Source: Hygrophila difformis (taxonomy: Eukaryota; Streptophyta; Magnoliopsida; Lamiales; Acanthaceae). From it: a stretch of DNA of 64,000 nt. A model generated the notes under the pieces. The model worked only from the letters and a program-made list of their open reading frames with translations. It was not told the DNA's origin and made no database searches. Position 1 is the first letter of the stretch. Each line of letters starts with the position of its first letter. The translations under genes were made by a program, and so were the position numbers. Location: positions 31,511,227 through 31,575,226 of the forward strand of contig JAOANR010000003.1 of assembly GCA_030278955.1 (NCBI GenBank), given 5' to 3'. Positions 43,310 to 53,714 of this stretch are shown piece after piece.

Positions 43310-45289
43310 ATTTATAGCGATGCTTCCAAATTTGGGTTGGGATGCGTGTTAATGCAAAAAGGAAAAGTTATATCCTATGCATCTCGACAACTAAGGCCAA
43401 ACGAGGAAAACTATCCAACTCATGACCTTGAGTTAGCTGCAGTTGTCTTCGCTCTAAAGATATGGAGACATTACTTGTACGGACGAAAGTGTCAGATATA
43501 CACAGACCATAAAAGTCTAAAGTATATCTATACTCAGAAAGAGCTCAACATGCGCCAGAGGCGGTGGTTAGAGCTAATGAAGGACTATGATTTAGGCATT
43601 ACATATCACGAGGGAAAAGCCAATAAAGTGGCTGATGCACTAAGTCGAAAGTCAAAACATCTGGGTAACACAAGAATCTTGCCGCACGAGTTATATAAGG
43701 AACTGGCACGATTTGACATTGATTTGGTATACCAAGGTATTCCTACTCAGCGAATCAATGCCATCACAATCCAGCCAACAATTTTTGATGAAATCCGAGA
43801 AAGACAATCCGGTGACGTCAAATTGGAAAGGATCAAAGCGAAGATAGGTCAAGGTGAAGCTACAGACTTCCAAATTCACGAAGACGGCAACATCCGATTT
43901 AAAGGTCTTTGGTGCGTGCCGAAAGTATGCGAAGATCTCAAGAGACGTATACTCGAAGAGGGCCACGAAACTCCTTATTCTGTACACCCTGGAGGAGACA
44001 AGTTGTACAAAGACTTAAGAAAGGTCTTTTGGTGGCCTAGAATGAAAAGAGAAGTAGCAGAATTCGTGGAAAAATGTTTGACCTGTCAAAAGGTCAAAGC
44101 AGAGCGGAAGAAACCTCTTGGATTGGTAAAACCACTAGAAGTTCCAGAATGGAAATGGGATAGTATTTCCATGGACTTCGTCTCAGGTTTGCCAAAGACG
44201 CCCAAAGGAAACGATAAGATATGGGTCATTGTCGATAGATTGACAAAGGCAGCTATATTCATACCCATGAAAGAAACTTGGAGTATGGATCAGTTAGCTA
44301 AGGCCTATATCGAGAATGTCGTACGGAGACATGGGAGTCCTCAAGACATTATTTCAGACCGAGACCGTCGATTCGTCTCGAATTTCTGGACTAAGTTATT
44401 AGAAGCCTTTGGTACTAAAATAAAAATGAGTACAGCATTTCACCCAACAACTGATGGCCAAACTGTAAGAACCATCCAGACCCTTGAAGACATGCTAAGA
44501 GCTTGCGCTTTAGAATTTCAAAGGAGTTGGGAAAATCACCTACCGCTAGTTGAATTTACCTATAACAATAGTTATCATGCTAGTATTGGTATGGCCCCAT
44601 TTGAAGCACTATACGGTAGGAAGTGTCGAAGTCCACTTTGCTGGACTAAGGGCGAGAATCCAATCCCTGTTGGACCACAACTAATTGAGGAGACAAAGCA
44701 TGTTATCGAGCAAGTCCAACTCAAGATGAAAGCCGCCCAAGAACGACAAAAGACGTATTCTTACCAGAGGAGGCAAGAAGGAGAGTTCGAAATAGGTGAT
44801 AAGGTGTTACTAAAAGTATCCCCTATGAAAGGAGTGATGCGGTTTGGTAAACGTGGTAAGCTAAGTCCTCGTTACATTGGACCATTCGATATCATTGCCA
44901 AAGTTGGTACATTGGCATATCGACTAGACTTACCAGAAGAATTATCTCGAGTTCATGATGTGTTCCACGTATCACAACTTAAGAAATATCATCATGACCT
45001 TCAGAGATTAATCCCATCAGAGATAATTGAATTAGATGATGACCTTACTTATGAAGAGAGACCAGTTAAGATCTTAGATACTAAAGAACGAGCCACAAGG
45101 TGCAAAATCATTCGTATGGTCAAGGTCCAATGGTCCAACCACGACGAGAACGATGCCACATAGGAAACGGAGGCAGAAATGGAAGCTAAGTATCCAGAGC
45201 TATTTCCTGCCACAGATACAACTATGGAACTATGGGGACAGAGCTGTAAAAACAAGTGGGGGAGGAGATCGCACAGCCCTGCTCTATAG
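43310..45289 (+). pseudogene. pol: R7 RNase H, integrase and chromodomain
   Basis: Continues in frame. RNase H ([30 protein letters not shown]), HHCC finger (VHPGGDKLY ... CLTCQKVK), integrase core with D (SMDFVSG) and D (ISDRDRRF). The third catalytic residue is changed: GQTVRTIQ where relatives have GQTERTIQ (codon GTA 44465-44467, 36 residues after the second Asp). The chromodomain ([16 protein letters not shown] ... [10 protein letters not shown]) is cut by TAG at 45161-45163 in place of the conserved Trp; the frame then runs to 45289. Inactive as it stands. Confidence 0.92.
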
Positions 45290-45372
45290 AATAAGGTATG
45301 AAAGTTTAATTATTTGCGAGCCTCGTTTTTAGTCTTGCAATAGTTTATTTGAGTAAACTTCGAGGACGAAGT

Positions 45373-45392
45373 TTCTTTTAAGGAGGGTAGAT
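45373..45392 (+). promoter_or_regulatory. R7 polypurine tract
   Basis: TTTAAGGAGGGTAGAT after the CTTCGAGGACGAAG palindrome, adjacent to the 3' LTR. A second purine run (GTGGGGGAGGAGA) about 130 bp upstream may be an older tract. Confidence 0.8.
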
Positions 45393-47160
45393 TGTAATAC
45401 CTTAAAATTTTGCTATGTTGATAATATTTTAATTTAGTATTATTTCTTAAGAAAATAAATTGAATTGGGAAATAAATTAATATTTTCCAAGATAGAGATT
45501 GGTTCGAGGGAAATGAATTATTTTCCAAGGGAAATAAATTAAGTTGAATTGAGAAGTATATTTTTTCAAGGAAAAATATCTAATAAAGATGAATACTTGA
45601 CAATAGTATTAGCTAAGTATTATTTTTCTATCATGATTTTATATTAAGTATAATTAATTTTAAGTAGCACAAATTCTGAAATATGATAAATAGTCTAGTA
45701 TGGTAAGATTCAACTTATATTTTATGATTTGAATTAACATTATTGATAGATAGATATAAATTGCAAGAGATTATTATTATTATTATTATGGAAATACATA
45801 TGTCAATTAAGAGATTGTTACCGCACAACTATTTTATAATCTTTGTTAATAGTATAGATTTATGAACACTATAATATGACATTTTCAGTAGGCATTATCA
45901 AGTGATCAATATCTATTTGATTATTAAAGAAAGAAGTCTACCACGTCAATTGTGTAATCATGCGAGGCAGCCATTTTGAAATGGATGAGAATACAGATAA
46001 GTGCATGGTTGTGTATGTGGTAATAAGGAAAATGCGTGTAACGAAGAGGAGCAGCAATAGCTTGCTGAGTAGTGTGTAGACTGATGACTAATGAGGTGCT
46101 GGGATGCCTATAAATAAGGGCAGGTACGCTCAATATTGAATCATCAAGTCATACGAGAGGAAAGTTGGTGAGAGTGAGAGATCAGTTCAGAGTGTTAGAG
46201 AAAGAGAACGGTAGATAGAGGAGGGAGTGCTGTCGATTTTAATAGCTAACTACGGAAGAACTTGTAAGTAAATTTTTATTCTACGGGCTTTTGTCGTAGG
46301 ATTAAATTTTTGCATGTCTAAATATCTTCGTGTTTTAATAATGTTAGGGTTTATTCATGCAATTATGTGTTTAAATTAATTTTGGGGCTAGGCCATTCAT
46401 CTGAAAAGTGAAATTTCAGTGTGTGGCATGTGAATTATTGAATTGTTATTATGCGAGATATACCCCAGAGGTGGATATCTTCGTGAGATATTTCGTGGGT
46501 TATCCAAGGGATTCCCATGAACAGGATTGTGTTTGACCAAGGGTCTCACAGTCATTTTCTAGATCGCAAGGTAGGGCCATCCTTGTGTACTCATATTTTG
46601 ACTTCGGTCATTATGAGGGCATGTTAGGTCCTATGAGATACCCCGGGTGTAGGCATCATAGTCGAGCTACATGTGGATTGAATTATTGGAACTGTTTTGA
46701 CATGGCATTTACTGTTGAGTCGTAGTTAATTATTTTTGTCCAAGGGATAAAAATTTATTTACTCAGCCGGTGTGCTGATAAATGTTACTTACTCACTTTT
46801 TCAGGATTTGACATTTGTGAAGCTCATTAACATCACGGGCACGGGCAGGGGAGTCCGTATCGTTTTACAAGTGGTTATTTTAAATAATATTTTACTTGTA
46901 GTAAGGTTGTCGTTTTAATAATTGGTCGCAGTTATTGTAATTTTAAACTCTGATATTTTGTTAAATTAAATATATTTTGAATTTTAGTAAATAGTTTAAA
47001 TTAATGTTTGTAACTATTTTAAATAGCCTTAGCACTTTTAATTAAGTTAGCCGAGGCAAGATCAAGGTGAGCTTAATTGGAAGTGTGGCGGTAACAACCC
47101 CGTTTTTTTTATTGGTAACTTCCGCTGTGATTTTTAAGATAAGAAAATGGGGGTGTTACA
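45393..47160 (+). repeat. R7 3' LTR
   Basis: 1768 bp, closely similar to 36224-38008, with H1 at 46764-46777 and a TATA box at 46108. Confidence 0.95.
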
Positions 47161-47165
47161 TGGAT

Positions 47166-47451
47166 CTTCCTCCCCTACATAGTAGGGAGGTCGGTAGGGG
47201 TTTACCGAAGCCAAGTAATTGATCCTTGCTTCCGGCGGTAGTGCCGCGGCTGCTCCACCCTGGTTAACGTAAGCATTGCCCAGTGCGACCAGTAGTTCCT
47301 CCATGTTCCTCATTCGCCCTTCCGCAGGGTTGGGCATCGGGCATGCTGGGTTTGGCGCCTCAACGTTAGGTGCCTGCTCATTGGGTTGTCCTGGCGTGTC
47401 GCGGGTGTTGGGGGTGGTAGGGAAGGTCCTTGGTCGTCCTCCAGGTGCCAT
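47166..47451 (-). pseudogene. gag: R5 gag N-terminus
   Basis: Begins at ATG 47451 (MAPGGRPRTFPTTPNTRDTPG), a Pro/Ala/Asn-rich region followed by MEELLVALGNAYVNQGG and NPYRPPYYVGEEDP. The frame joins exactly with SKLEEWLRTFD at 36223 once R7 and one TGGAT are removed. The longer frame reading into 47134 is R7 LTR sequence. Confidence 0.88.
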
Positions 47452-47883
47452 CCTGTTATCACCATGCGAGCACAAGTAGGTTTAGATTTCTGGGGATTTG
47501 ATAGAGTGTTGGGAGAAAGTGCTTTGCTAAATTGAGCGATGCCTACTAAGAGTGGGTTAGGATTTGTATTTATTTATTCAGTCGTTTATGTTAAGGGTGT
47601 AAGGGTTGAAACGTTGAGACCCTGGGTTTTAGGATTTTGGGGTTCGAGGTACCTTGCCGATTTGTTATGCATATATAGATATGTTGCTTGTTTATTGTTG
47701 TCTTGTTCCCTTGGTTTGTTGAGTTTCAACGAAATAAAACGTAAAGTCTGCGTATAGAATAGATACTTGTGAACTTATTGCTTAATAGGGAACTTTATTC
47801 GGTACAAGCGATAGGAATCAAAATGTTGATAATAGTTCGGGAAAATAGAAAGGAGAACAATAGGAATAATGTATCAAAAATCT

Positions 47884-48051
47884 CTAAGCCTGGGGAGGAT
47901 AGGTGGTCGGGTCCTCCATGGGGTCATCCTCATCACTCGAATCCTCGATGGTGCCCGTGCCAAGGGGCCCATGGAACACTGGGCCTGCTGGCCAATTGGG
48001 CCCAGCAGCAAGAGCAGGATCAATAACAGCAACTGGAGTTTGGGCGGCCAT
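47884..48051 (-). CDS. 55-aa leader peptide of R5
   Basis: ATG at 48051 after CATTAG, stop TAG at 47884. The peptide starts MAAQTPVAVIDPALAAG and has GPVFHGPLGTG and then DSSDEDDPMEDPTT. The same GPLGTG and DEDDPMEDP words occur at the end of the R6 leader ORF (22170-22277). Conservation between two elements with different LTRs supports a translated product. It lies between PBS and gag. There is no coiled coil here, unlike R6 and R7. Function unknown. Confidence 0.6.
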   Translation of the reverse strand: MAAQTPVAVIDPALAAGPNWPAGPVFHGPLGTGTIEDSSDEDDPMEDPTTYPPQA

Positions 48052-48397
48052 CTAATGTTAACAAGGTAGGTTAAGGTTAGAATATGTTTTAGGAAAGATT
48101 AGTCATGCATGGATTTAAATCTATATGCAACATGCAAGTGCAAGTCCCCCTTTCCCCATTAAAAATTTTAATTTATCCATGTATTTAAAATAAATCTACT
48201 ACATGGGTAGGAATAAAAGTTGGGCCTCTATAGTGGACCAAAAATTTAATATTTCTTTGGCTAAGATATTGGGCTACGTAAAAAAAATAAGCTTTAGGCT
48301 AAAAATAATACTAGTAGTCAAAATAATAAATTTAAAAATAATAATTGGTTTAAAAATAATGGTTTAAAATAATAGTAGTAGCTTTAAAGTTTTCCGG

Positions 48398-48409
48398 GCT
48401 CTGATACCA
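48398..48409 (-). promoter_or_regulatory. R5 primer binding site
   Basis: Complement of TGGTATCAGAGC, three bases inside the 5' LTR edge at 48413. Confidence 0.95.
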
Positions 48410-49102
48410 ACTTGTAACACCCCGGATTTGATAACCCAGGCCGGGATGTCACCGCCAAATCCCCCTAGCAAGACACGGCTTCCCGAGCTCACTAAGGAAA
48501 TGCAAGGCTTATGGGTACGTAAAAGATTTAAAAACATTTCAACATTTAGTCCGGAAATTAATAATACTTATTTCAAAATACGGAAGTAATAATCATCAGG
48601 CACGAAATAGAGTAAATGCAGCGAAAAAGTAATCACGGCTAACACGGCCAAACCTCGGGTTTAACAGACCCGGTAAAATAGTAGTACGATGCAGTAATTA
48701 AAAATGTTCATAAATGTTTCCCCCCAAGTGCATGTGCATGCGTCACTCGACATACTCTGTAAAAGAAAAATGACAACGGTTTATCAGTATAAAAATATAC
48801 CGAGTAAGTTAATCCCTAACTAAACAATTTAAGGGGTTACATGCGTTTTAACTAAAGATTACACTTTTCATGCGTTAATTTAAACATCATAATTTACTCG
48901 CAGCGGGTGAACATGATTAATTTATTCAAGACGAAAATACATAATTAAAGGACTAAATTTTAAAGCGTAATTTAAAAGAATAACTTAAGAACGTAATTTA
49001 GAAGCATAATTTAAAAACATGGTAAATAGGCTTTAAGCATAATTAAACACTCACACAAGTCTTTTATATTTATCCCGCAAACTAAGAAGAGGACACCATA
49101 CC

Positions 49103-49291
49103 GGGGAGATCACTAACGAGGCAATCTCAAAACGTAGGACCACTAACGAGGCAGTCCAAATAAATGGGAGACCACTAAAGAGGCAGTCTCAAAGATAGTA
49201 GGACCACTAACGAGGCGATCCAAATAACACAGCGCGCGAGATCACTAACGAGGCAATCTCAGATAGTAAGGAGACCACTAACGAGGCAGTC
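49103..49291 (-). repeat. Tandem hairpins with constant loop and co-varying stems (R5 LTR)
   Basis: Six units with loop CACTAACGAGGCA (one has AAAG for ACGAG). Stems in order: GAGAT/ATCTC, GGAC/GTCC, GAGAC/GTCTC, GGAC/ATCC (G-U), GAGAT/ATCTC, GAGAC/GTCTC. The partner copy at 18558-18742 continues at 29914. Position in the LTR corresponds to the arrays of R1, R4 and R9. Confidence 0.8.
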
Positions 49292-49377
49292 TCAAAGATG
49301 ATGATAGCATGAAGATCGGCTCAGCCTAGTGAACGGGATTTTTCGAAAGTTCGCATTTCAATGTTACCAAAATATTC

Positions 49378-50666
49378 CTCTTGATAGTAGAAACCTGATC
49401 TAATGTTCTTGCACTTGACATAATGCCCGTACTGTTTCAACCATACGGTTTGAATTTCGAAGCATGCAATAGCTGCGCCCCATAGAGATGTCCCCAATTT
49501 GCCCATTCATGACATTAGAAACCTGAATCAATAGCCACCCCTTTGCTTCATCATGACACTGCCATACAAAGTCTTTGCCTCTTGGTGAATTTGGATTTGT
49601 CTGTAATGTACATATGGAGAATCTTATTGATGCTGCAAATACTGTTGTTGGGAAATTAGAGGAGGTGGGAAATATGTAATATAGGAGAGCTTGTTCCCTT
49701 AAGAAAGAGAGCGGAGGGATCATAATTGGACTTGAACATAGTAGTTATGGTATCAAGTGTCCCATGTTTTGGCTAGGAATATTTGGTTGAGCTTTGGAAT
49801 AGATAATTGGGGACAGATGAATACAATACATGGAAAAGTCATGAAAAAAAAAAGTAGAAGAATAGAAAAAGGGAGAAGAAGCAGATAACAGGGAGGTGGT
49901 GTGGGAGAGCTCTAGGACTGTCGCCATGCTATAAGGAAGCATCATCGGGTATTTCAATTGGGTAGATAGTAATTAGAGTTTTGGGGTTTATTTCTGTGCA
50001 ACACGATTAGACTCTAGTGTGTACATTTGCAGACATCTCCCCATCTCCTTCGAGGCAGTCCATTCCTCCATCTTACTGATTAAACATAGCCCTGACCTAT
50101 TTCATTTGCCTTACTTGTCAATTAGCCTTTCCTTGACCTTGTTCCTTCGAGGCAGTCCACTCCTCCGAGGCCCTGTTCATTAGCCTTACCTTGGCTTTTT
50201 TATTTGATGCATTGGCTTGAATACTATAGTAGGGAAAATATAATGGTTGGTATATGTGCTAGGAATGTCACGGCGACTCAATACTCGATAGTATGAGACT
50301 TCGAAAGAGGTAGATGGAATAACTATAAGCGGATGGGGAGAAAAGGATGGGCAAGTATTGACGTTGGAGATATACAATGTTTTGGAGTAAATCTGGACTC
50401 GCAGCGCAAGATAAACATGGAGGGCTGCTGGTCGCTCTGCTGCTTGACTTCTAGACGCAAGAGTGTGGCCGTTGCTGGCAAGCTTGTCTTCCAGACTGAA
50501 TATTTGGGATGGTCTGAATAGGGATTTGGAGAGAACGCGATGTACTTGTTGGATTGCAGCAAAACTTTTGGTTTACATTTTGGCTCGAGATCCCAAGCAA
50601 TCAATTGATAATGTTGTAATAGTACAATTTTATGCTTAATGAAACAACTCTTTCCTCAAAAAAAAA
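49378..50666 (+). mobile_element. R8: poly(A) retroposon, probably a 5'-truncated LINE
   Basis: Flanked by a 17-bp duplication ATGTTACCAAAATATTC (49361-49377 and 50667-50683), present once in the other R5 LTR (29990-30006). The insert ends in about ten A after CTTTCCTC, so it was made by target-primed reverse transcription of a plus-strand RNA. A frame at about 50440-50518 ends SVAVAGKLVFQTEYLGW, which faintly resembles the C-terminal RNase H of plant LINEs. The left half has minus-strand frames of no known family, so a retrocopied host RNA is an alternative. Confidence 0.75.
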
Positions 50667-52478
50667 ATGTTACCAAAATATTCGATATCGCGTTTCGTAG
50701 TTCGAGTTTTCTCAAGTTCGAAAAATCCGATTCGACGCAGTTTACGCCTTTCTTAATTAAAAATTCATCTTTACACTAAAAATTCTGAAATTTATAAAGT
50801 AGCTCAAAAACACACATACGAACAACTTTCATGTTTTAAGTTTTCGGAAATAAGATTTCGAAGTGAGTCAAATTTCGAGTTCTTTGCAAAAGATGATTTC
50901 TGTCCAAACGACTAATTCCGACACAGTTACGTGCGACGCCGATTAAAAATTCATTTCAAAGCCAATTGGTCCGAAATTTTTACAAGATGTGCACAACACC
51001 TTATTGAACAACTTTCATGTTTTACGATTTTGGAAATAATGAATTTTAGATGTTCAAATGTCGACCACAACACGCTGCATACGCGCGGACTCCAAAGTTG
51101 GTTTAGAACAGTTTCTGAAAATTGTCCGTTTTGACATATCAAATGAACTCCAAAATTCATGAAATTTTATCTGCATAATCGGGACACAATTATTTACAAC
51201 TTTTGTTTAGAAATGCAAAGTTGAATCGATCTAAAAATGGGTGAAAAATATGCATCAAGTCGAGTCTATAAATCTGTCCAAAATTCAAATGTTCGGTTTT
51301 GTCACAAAAACTTTACGGTGCGATTTGGGATAGCAAATCTTTATGTCAATGGCTGAAATTTGGACACAAGGTAGATTAGAGTCTTAAAAACAAAATCTAT
51401 GTTGAAAAGTTTTCGGTTTGAATTCCCGAAGGTCGGGTTTTAGGCGAGTTTCAAAAATTGGACGAAAATAGGGATTTTGAAAACCGATTTTTGTTATGTG
51501 TCTAGATCTCAAGTTTTAAATGACAATAAACCACAAAAATTCAAGAGTAAGGTCTTAACTTACTTAGTTAGAGAGTGGGGTTGTCGGAAGGGGTTTCCGG
51601 ATATCCTAAGGTCGCGACGAATGGCCAACTTCTCCGATCGCTTTTTGTTCGTCCCCTGACGTGAAATCGTAGTAAAAGAAAGGATGTTAGATTTCGAGTT
51701 TTTAAGGTTTATGGATGAACTAAACACTATACCATGGCTTACCAAAGGTCTAGGAAGCAGAGGCTTCGTCCCGTTTGCCTCGTCGTTGCCGGAATACTCG
51801 CCGGAAAGTGGAGTCGAAGAGATTTTGGCTTGGAGAGGAAGGATGGGAGAGTTTAGGGTTTGTTTTCTGAAACTAATGGGTAGGGGGCGCCCAAAACCGA
51901 ACTTATGCCCTTCCCTACTGCTGGGATCCGTTTACCATCGAAGGGAATGTTAATTTAGGCAAGAAAATCGCCATGGAAGGAAAGTTTACACCTTCTGCTC
52001 CTCTGGCACGGTGGTGACACGCACGTAGAGCTTTGCCCGCGTGACCAGTCCTGGGACGCGTTGCCTCCTTCCGCGCGGTGGCCGCGCGGCGGCGCGCAGC
52101 GAGTGCGTGCCGGCCGGTTCGGCGGTCCGCGTGGTTTGTCGGGTCTTTTCTTCATTTCTCTATCGGTTTTCTACCCTCTACGTGTTAGCTCGACTCCTCG
52201 GGTCGTTTCCGGTTCGAAATCTTTACCTTAAACTTGTTACGAGTTCGGGCTTAACGCTCGTAACATTTCCATGCCCTAATTGGTCTAGTTAAATTAGTTC
52301 CAAATCCTCCTAACGTTTTTGTGATTGATCCTGTGATTTATTTGTGATTTAATTTGTGATTTATTTTGTGACTGAACTTAGAATTTAGACTTCCAAGCTG
52401 CCTACGTACCCTGTGAAGGGATCAAGTCATGACGTAGTTCAAAAAGAATTTGAATTTGTTTTTCCTCGGGTGTTATAT

Positions 52479-52957
52479 AGTTATTTATTTTATTTTGTTT
52501 TATCTTATTTTATATATTGTACATAGAATTGATTTGAATAGCAAAATAGATGAGGAAGATTAAATTTTGAAAGAGTAATGGGCGTTAGATTTAGGGATTT
52601 AGAATCAAAGATTTATTCCAAATCTTTTCCTATCATATTGGGTTTGACAATATACTAAAAATAGACTAAATATTATTATAACTACCATGCATATATATTG
52701 TTGGTTGGGTTTAACAATATACTAAAAATAGAGTGAATCTTGTCATATTAATAAATATAGACTAAATATTTGTTTTCAATTATTCTGTTATGTATATATA
52801 TAGATTGTTTTGTTGTTATTATTATTATTATAAAATAATAAAATAAAGTGTTAATTAATAATTATGCGTATAGTAATTACACACGTAATAAAATGATTTT
52901 AATATATAAATAAATGGATTAATTTAAAATATATTTAGAATAATGTAGGGTATTACA
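52479..52957 (-). repeat. R4 left LTR, second segment
   Basis: Continues from 17870 after R5 and aligns with 55929-56438. It ends GGGTATTACA at 52957. The TTA microsatellite here (52810-52832) is much shorter than in the right LTR. Confidence 0.9.
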
Positions 52958-53057
52958 ATCTACCCTCCTTAACAATAAACATCGTCCTCGAAGTTGACTC
53001 TCGGGTATTACATTCTACCCTCCTTAAGAATCGACTTCGTCCTCGAAGTCACCTATC
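52948..53057 (-). repeat. 55-bp tandem duplication of LTR edge and polypurine tract (R4)
   Basis: GGGTATTACA plus the CTACCCTCCTTAA polypurine complement and TCGTCCTCGAAGT appear at 52948 and again at 53003. The second copy has the more canonical tract. Confidence 0.7.
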
Positions 53058-53714
53058 ATATAAGGATAGAGTAATTCATTTGAATGATCAAAGTTTAAGG
53101 AAATGTACATGTGAGATATAGAGATAACGTATTAGTGCAGAGTATGCTAAAGTAAAATGCTTATTAGGCTGTTGCATCCTCCCCATTAGGATCGCAGTTA
53201 TGGCTAACTGCTTCATAATGATTTTGGGAGAGATGTGAGTGTCTTTTGATATTTAGAGCTTCAAGTTGATAAGGTCAATGCTAAAGAACGATGTCTAAGG
53301 TGAATATGAGAATCTAAATGTGCCTTCAAGCAGTAAAATTTATTGACTGCAAGAATCATCTAATTACTGGATTTAAATATATAATTAAATGAATGCATGT
53401 ATGCAAATGATAATCCCCCAAAAATAATATTATGCACTGTATTTATTTTTTCATGTGGTTTAAAATAAAATTTATTGCATGGAAAATTTAAAAGTATGAG
53501 TAAAAATTTTTGGGCCTCTATATTGGGCCGAAAATAATAACTTTTTGGACTTCTTTAAAAATATTTGGGCTTCTAAAAACTTTTGGGCTAACAATTAATT
53601 TAAAAATAATAATTGGGCTCTTTAAATATATTAATAGTTTAAAAATATATAGCTTTAAAAATAATAATACTAAAAAATAATAGTTTAAAAATATTCCGAG
53701 CTCTGATACCACTT
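52958..53714 (-). other. R4 internal region, non-coding
   Basis: 757 bp with only a polypurine complement at one end and a PBS complement (53700-53711) at the other. No frame longer than about 64 codons and no gag or pol motif. Near the PBS it has GGGCCTC...TTGGGC sequence similar to the corresponding part of R5 (about 48230-48400). Confidence 0.75.

Larger units (their letters stand above)
36224..47160 (+). mobile_element. R7: chromovirus with three leader ORFs and decayed gag-pol, inserted in R5 gag
   Basis: TSD TGGAT (36219-36223 and 47161-47165). LTRs are 36224-38008 and 45393-47160. The interior holds the PBS, ORF A (38218-38757), ORF B (39504-39905), ORF C (40160-40531), gag-protease (40736-42133), RT (42182-43309) and RNase H-integrase-chromodomain (43310-45289), all in the plus orientation. 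Gag-pol is one frame broken by four in-frame stops and no frameshift. LTR family, codon usage and leader architecture differ from R5 and R6. Confidence 0.94.
17871..52478 (-). mobile_element. R5: chromovirus with gag-pol, hit by R6, R7 and R8
   Basis: On the minus strand the order is 5' LTR (52478-48413), PBS, leader ORF, gag, protease, RT, RNase H, integrase, chromodomain, polypurine tract, 3' LTR (31811-17871). TSD is TAGTT. Removing R6 and R8 gives LTRs of about 2770 and 2760 bp. The right LTR end reads GTGTTATA instead of TTACA (a point change). Coding defects are two single-base frameshifts and a D-to-E change in the integrase. Removing R7 restores a continuous gag frame, so gag was open when R7 arrived. 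Confidence 0.93.
48413..52478 (-). repeat. R5 5' LTR, interrupted by R8
   Basis: Net about 2760 bp without R8. It carries H1 at 48785-48802 (CAGTATA/TATACCG, with G-U at the end of the stem), the six-unit CACTAACGAGGCA array (49103-49291), the R8 insertion at 49378, a GC-rich block near 52065-52105, and the edge GGGTGTTATA at 52478. Confidence 0.92.

Noticed and set aside
49103..49291. CRISPR-like regular repeats
   Set aside because: Plant nuclear context, no variable spacers of constant size and no cas genes. The repeats are hairpins within an LTR.
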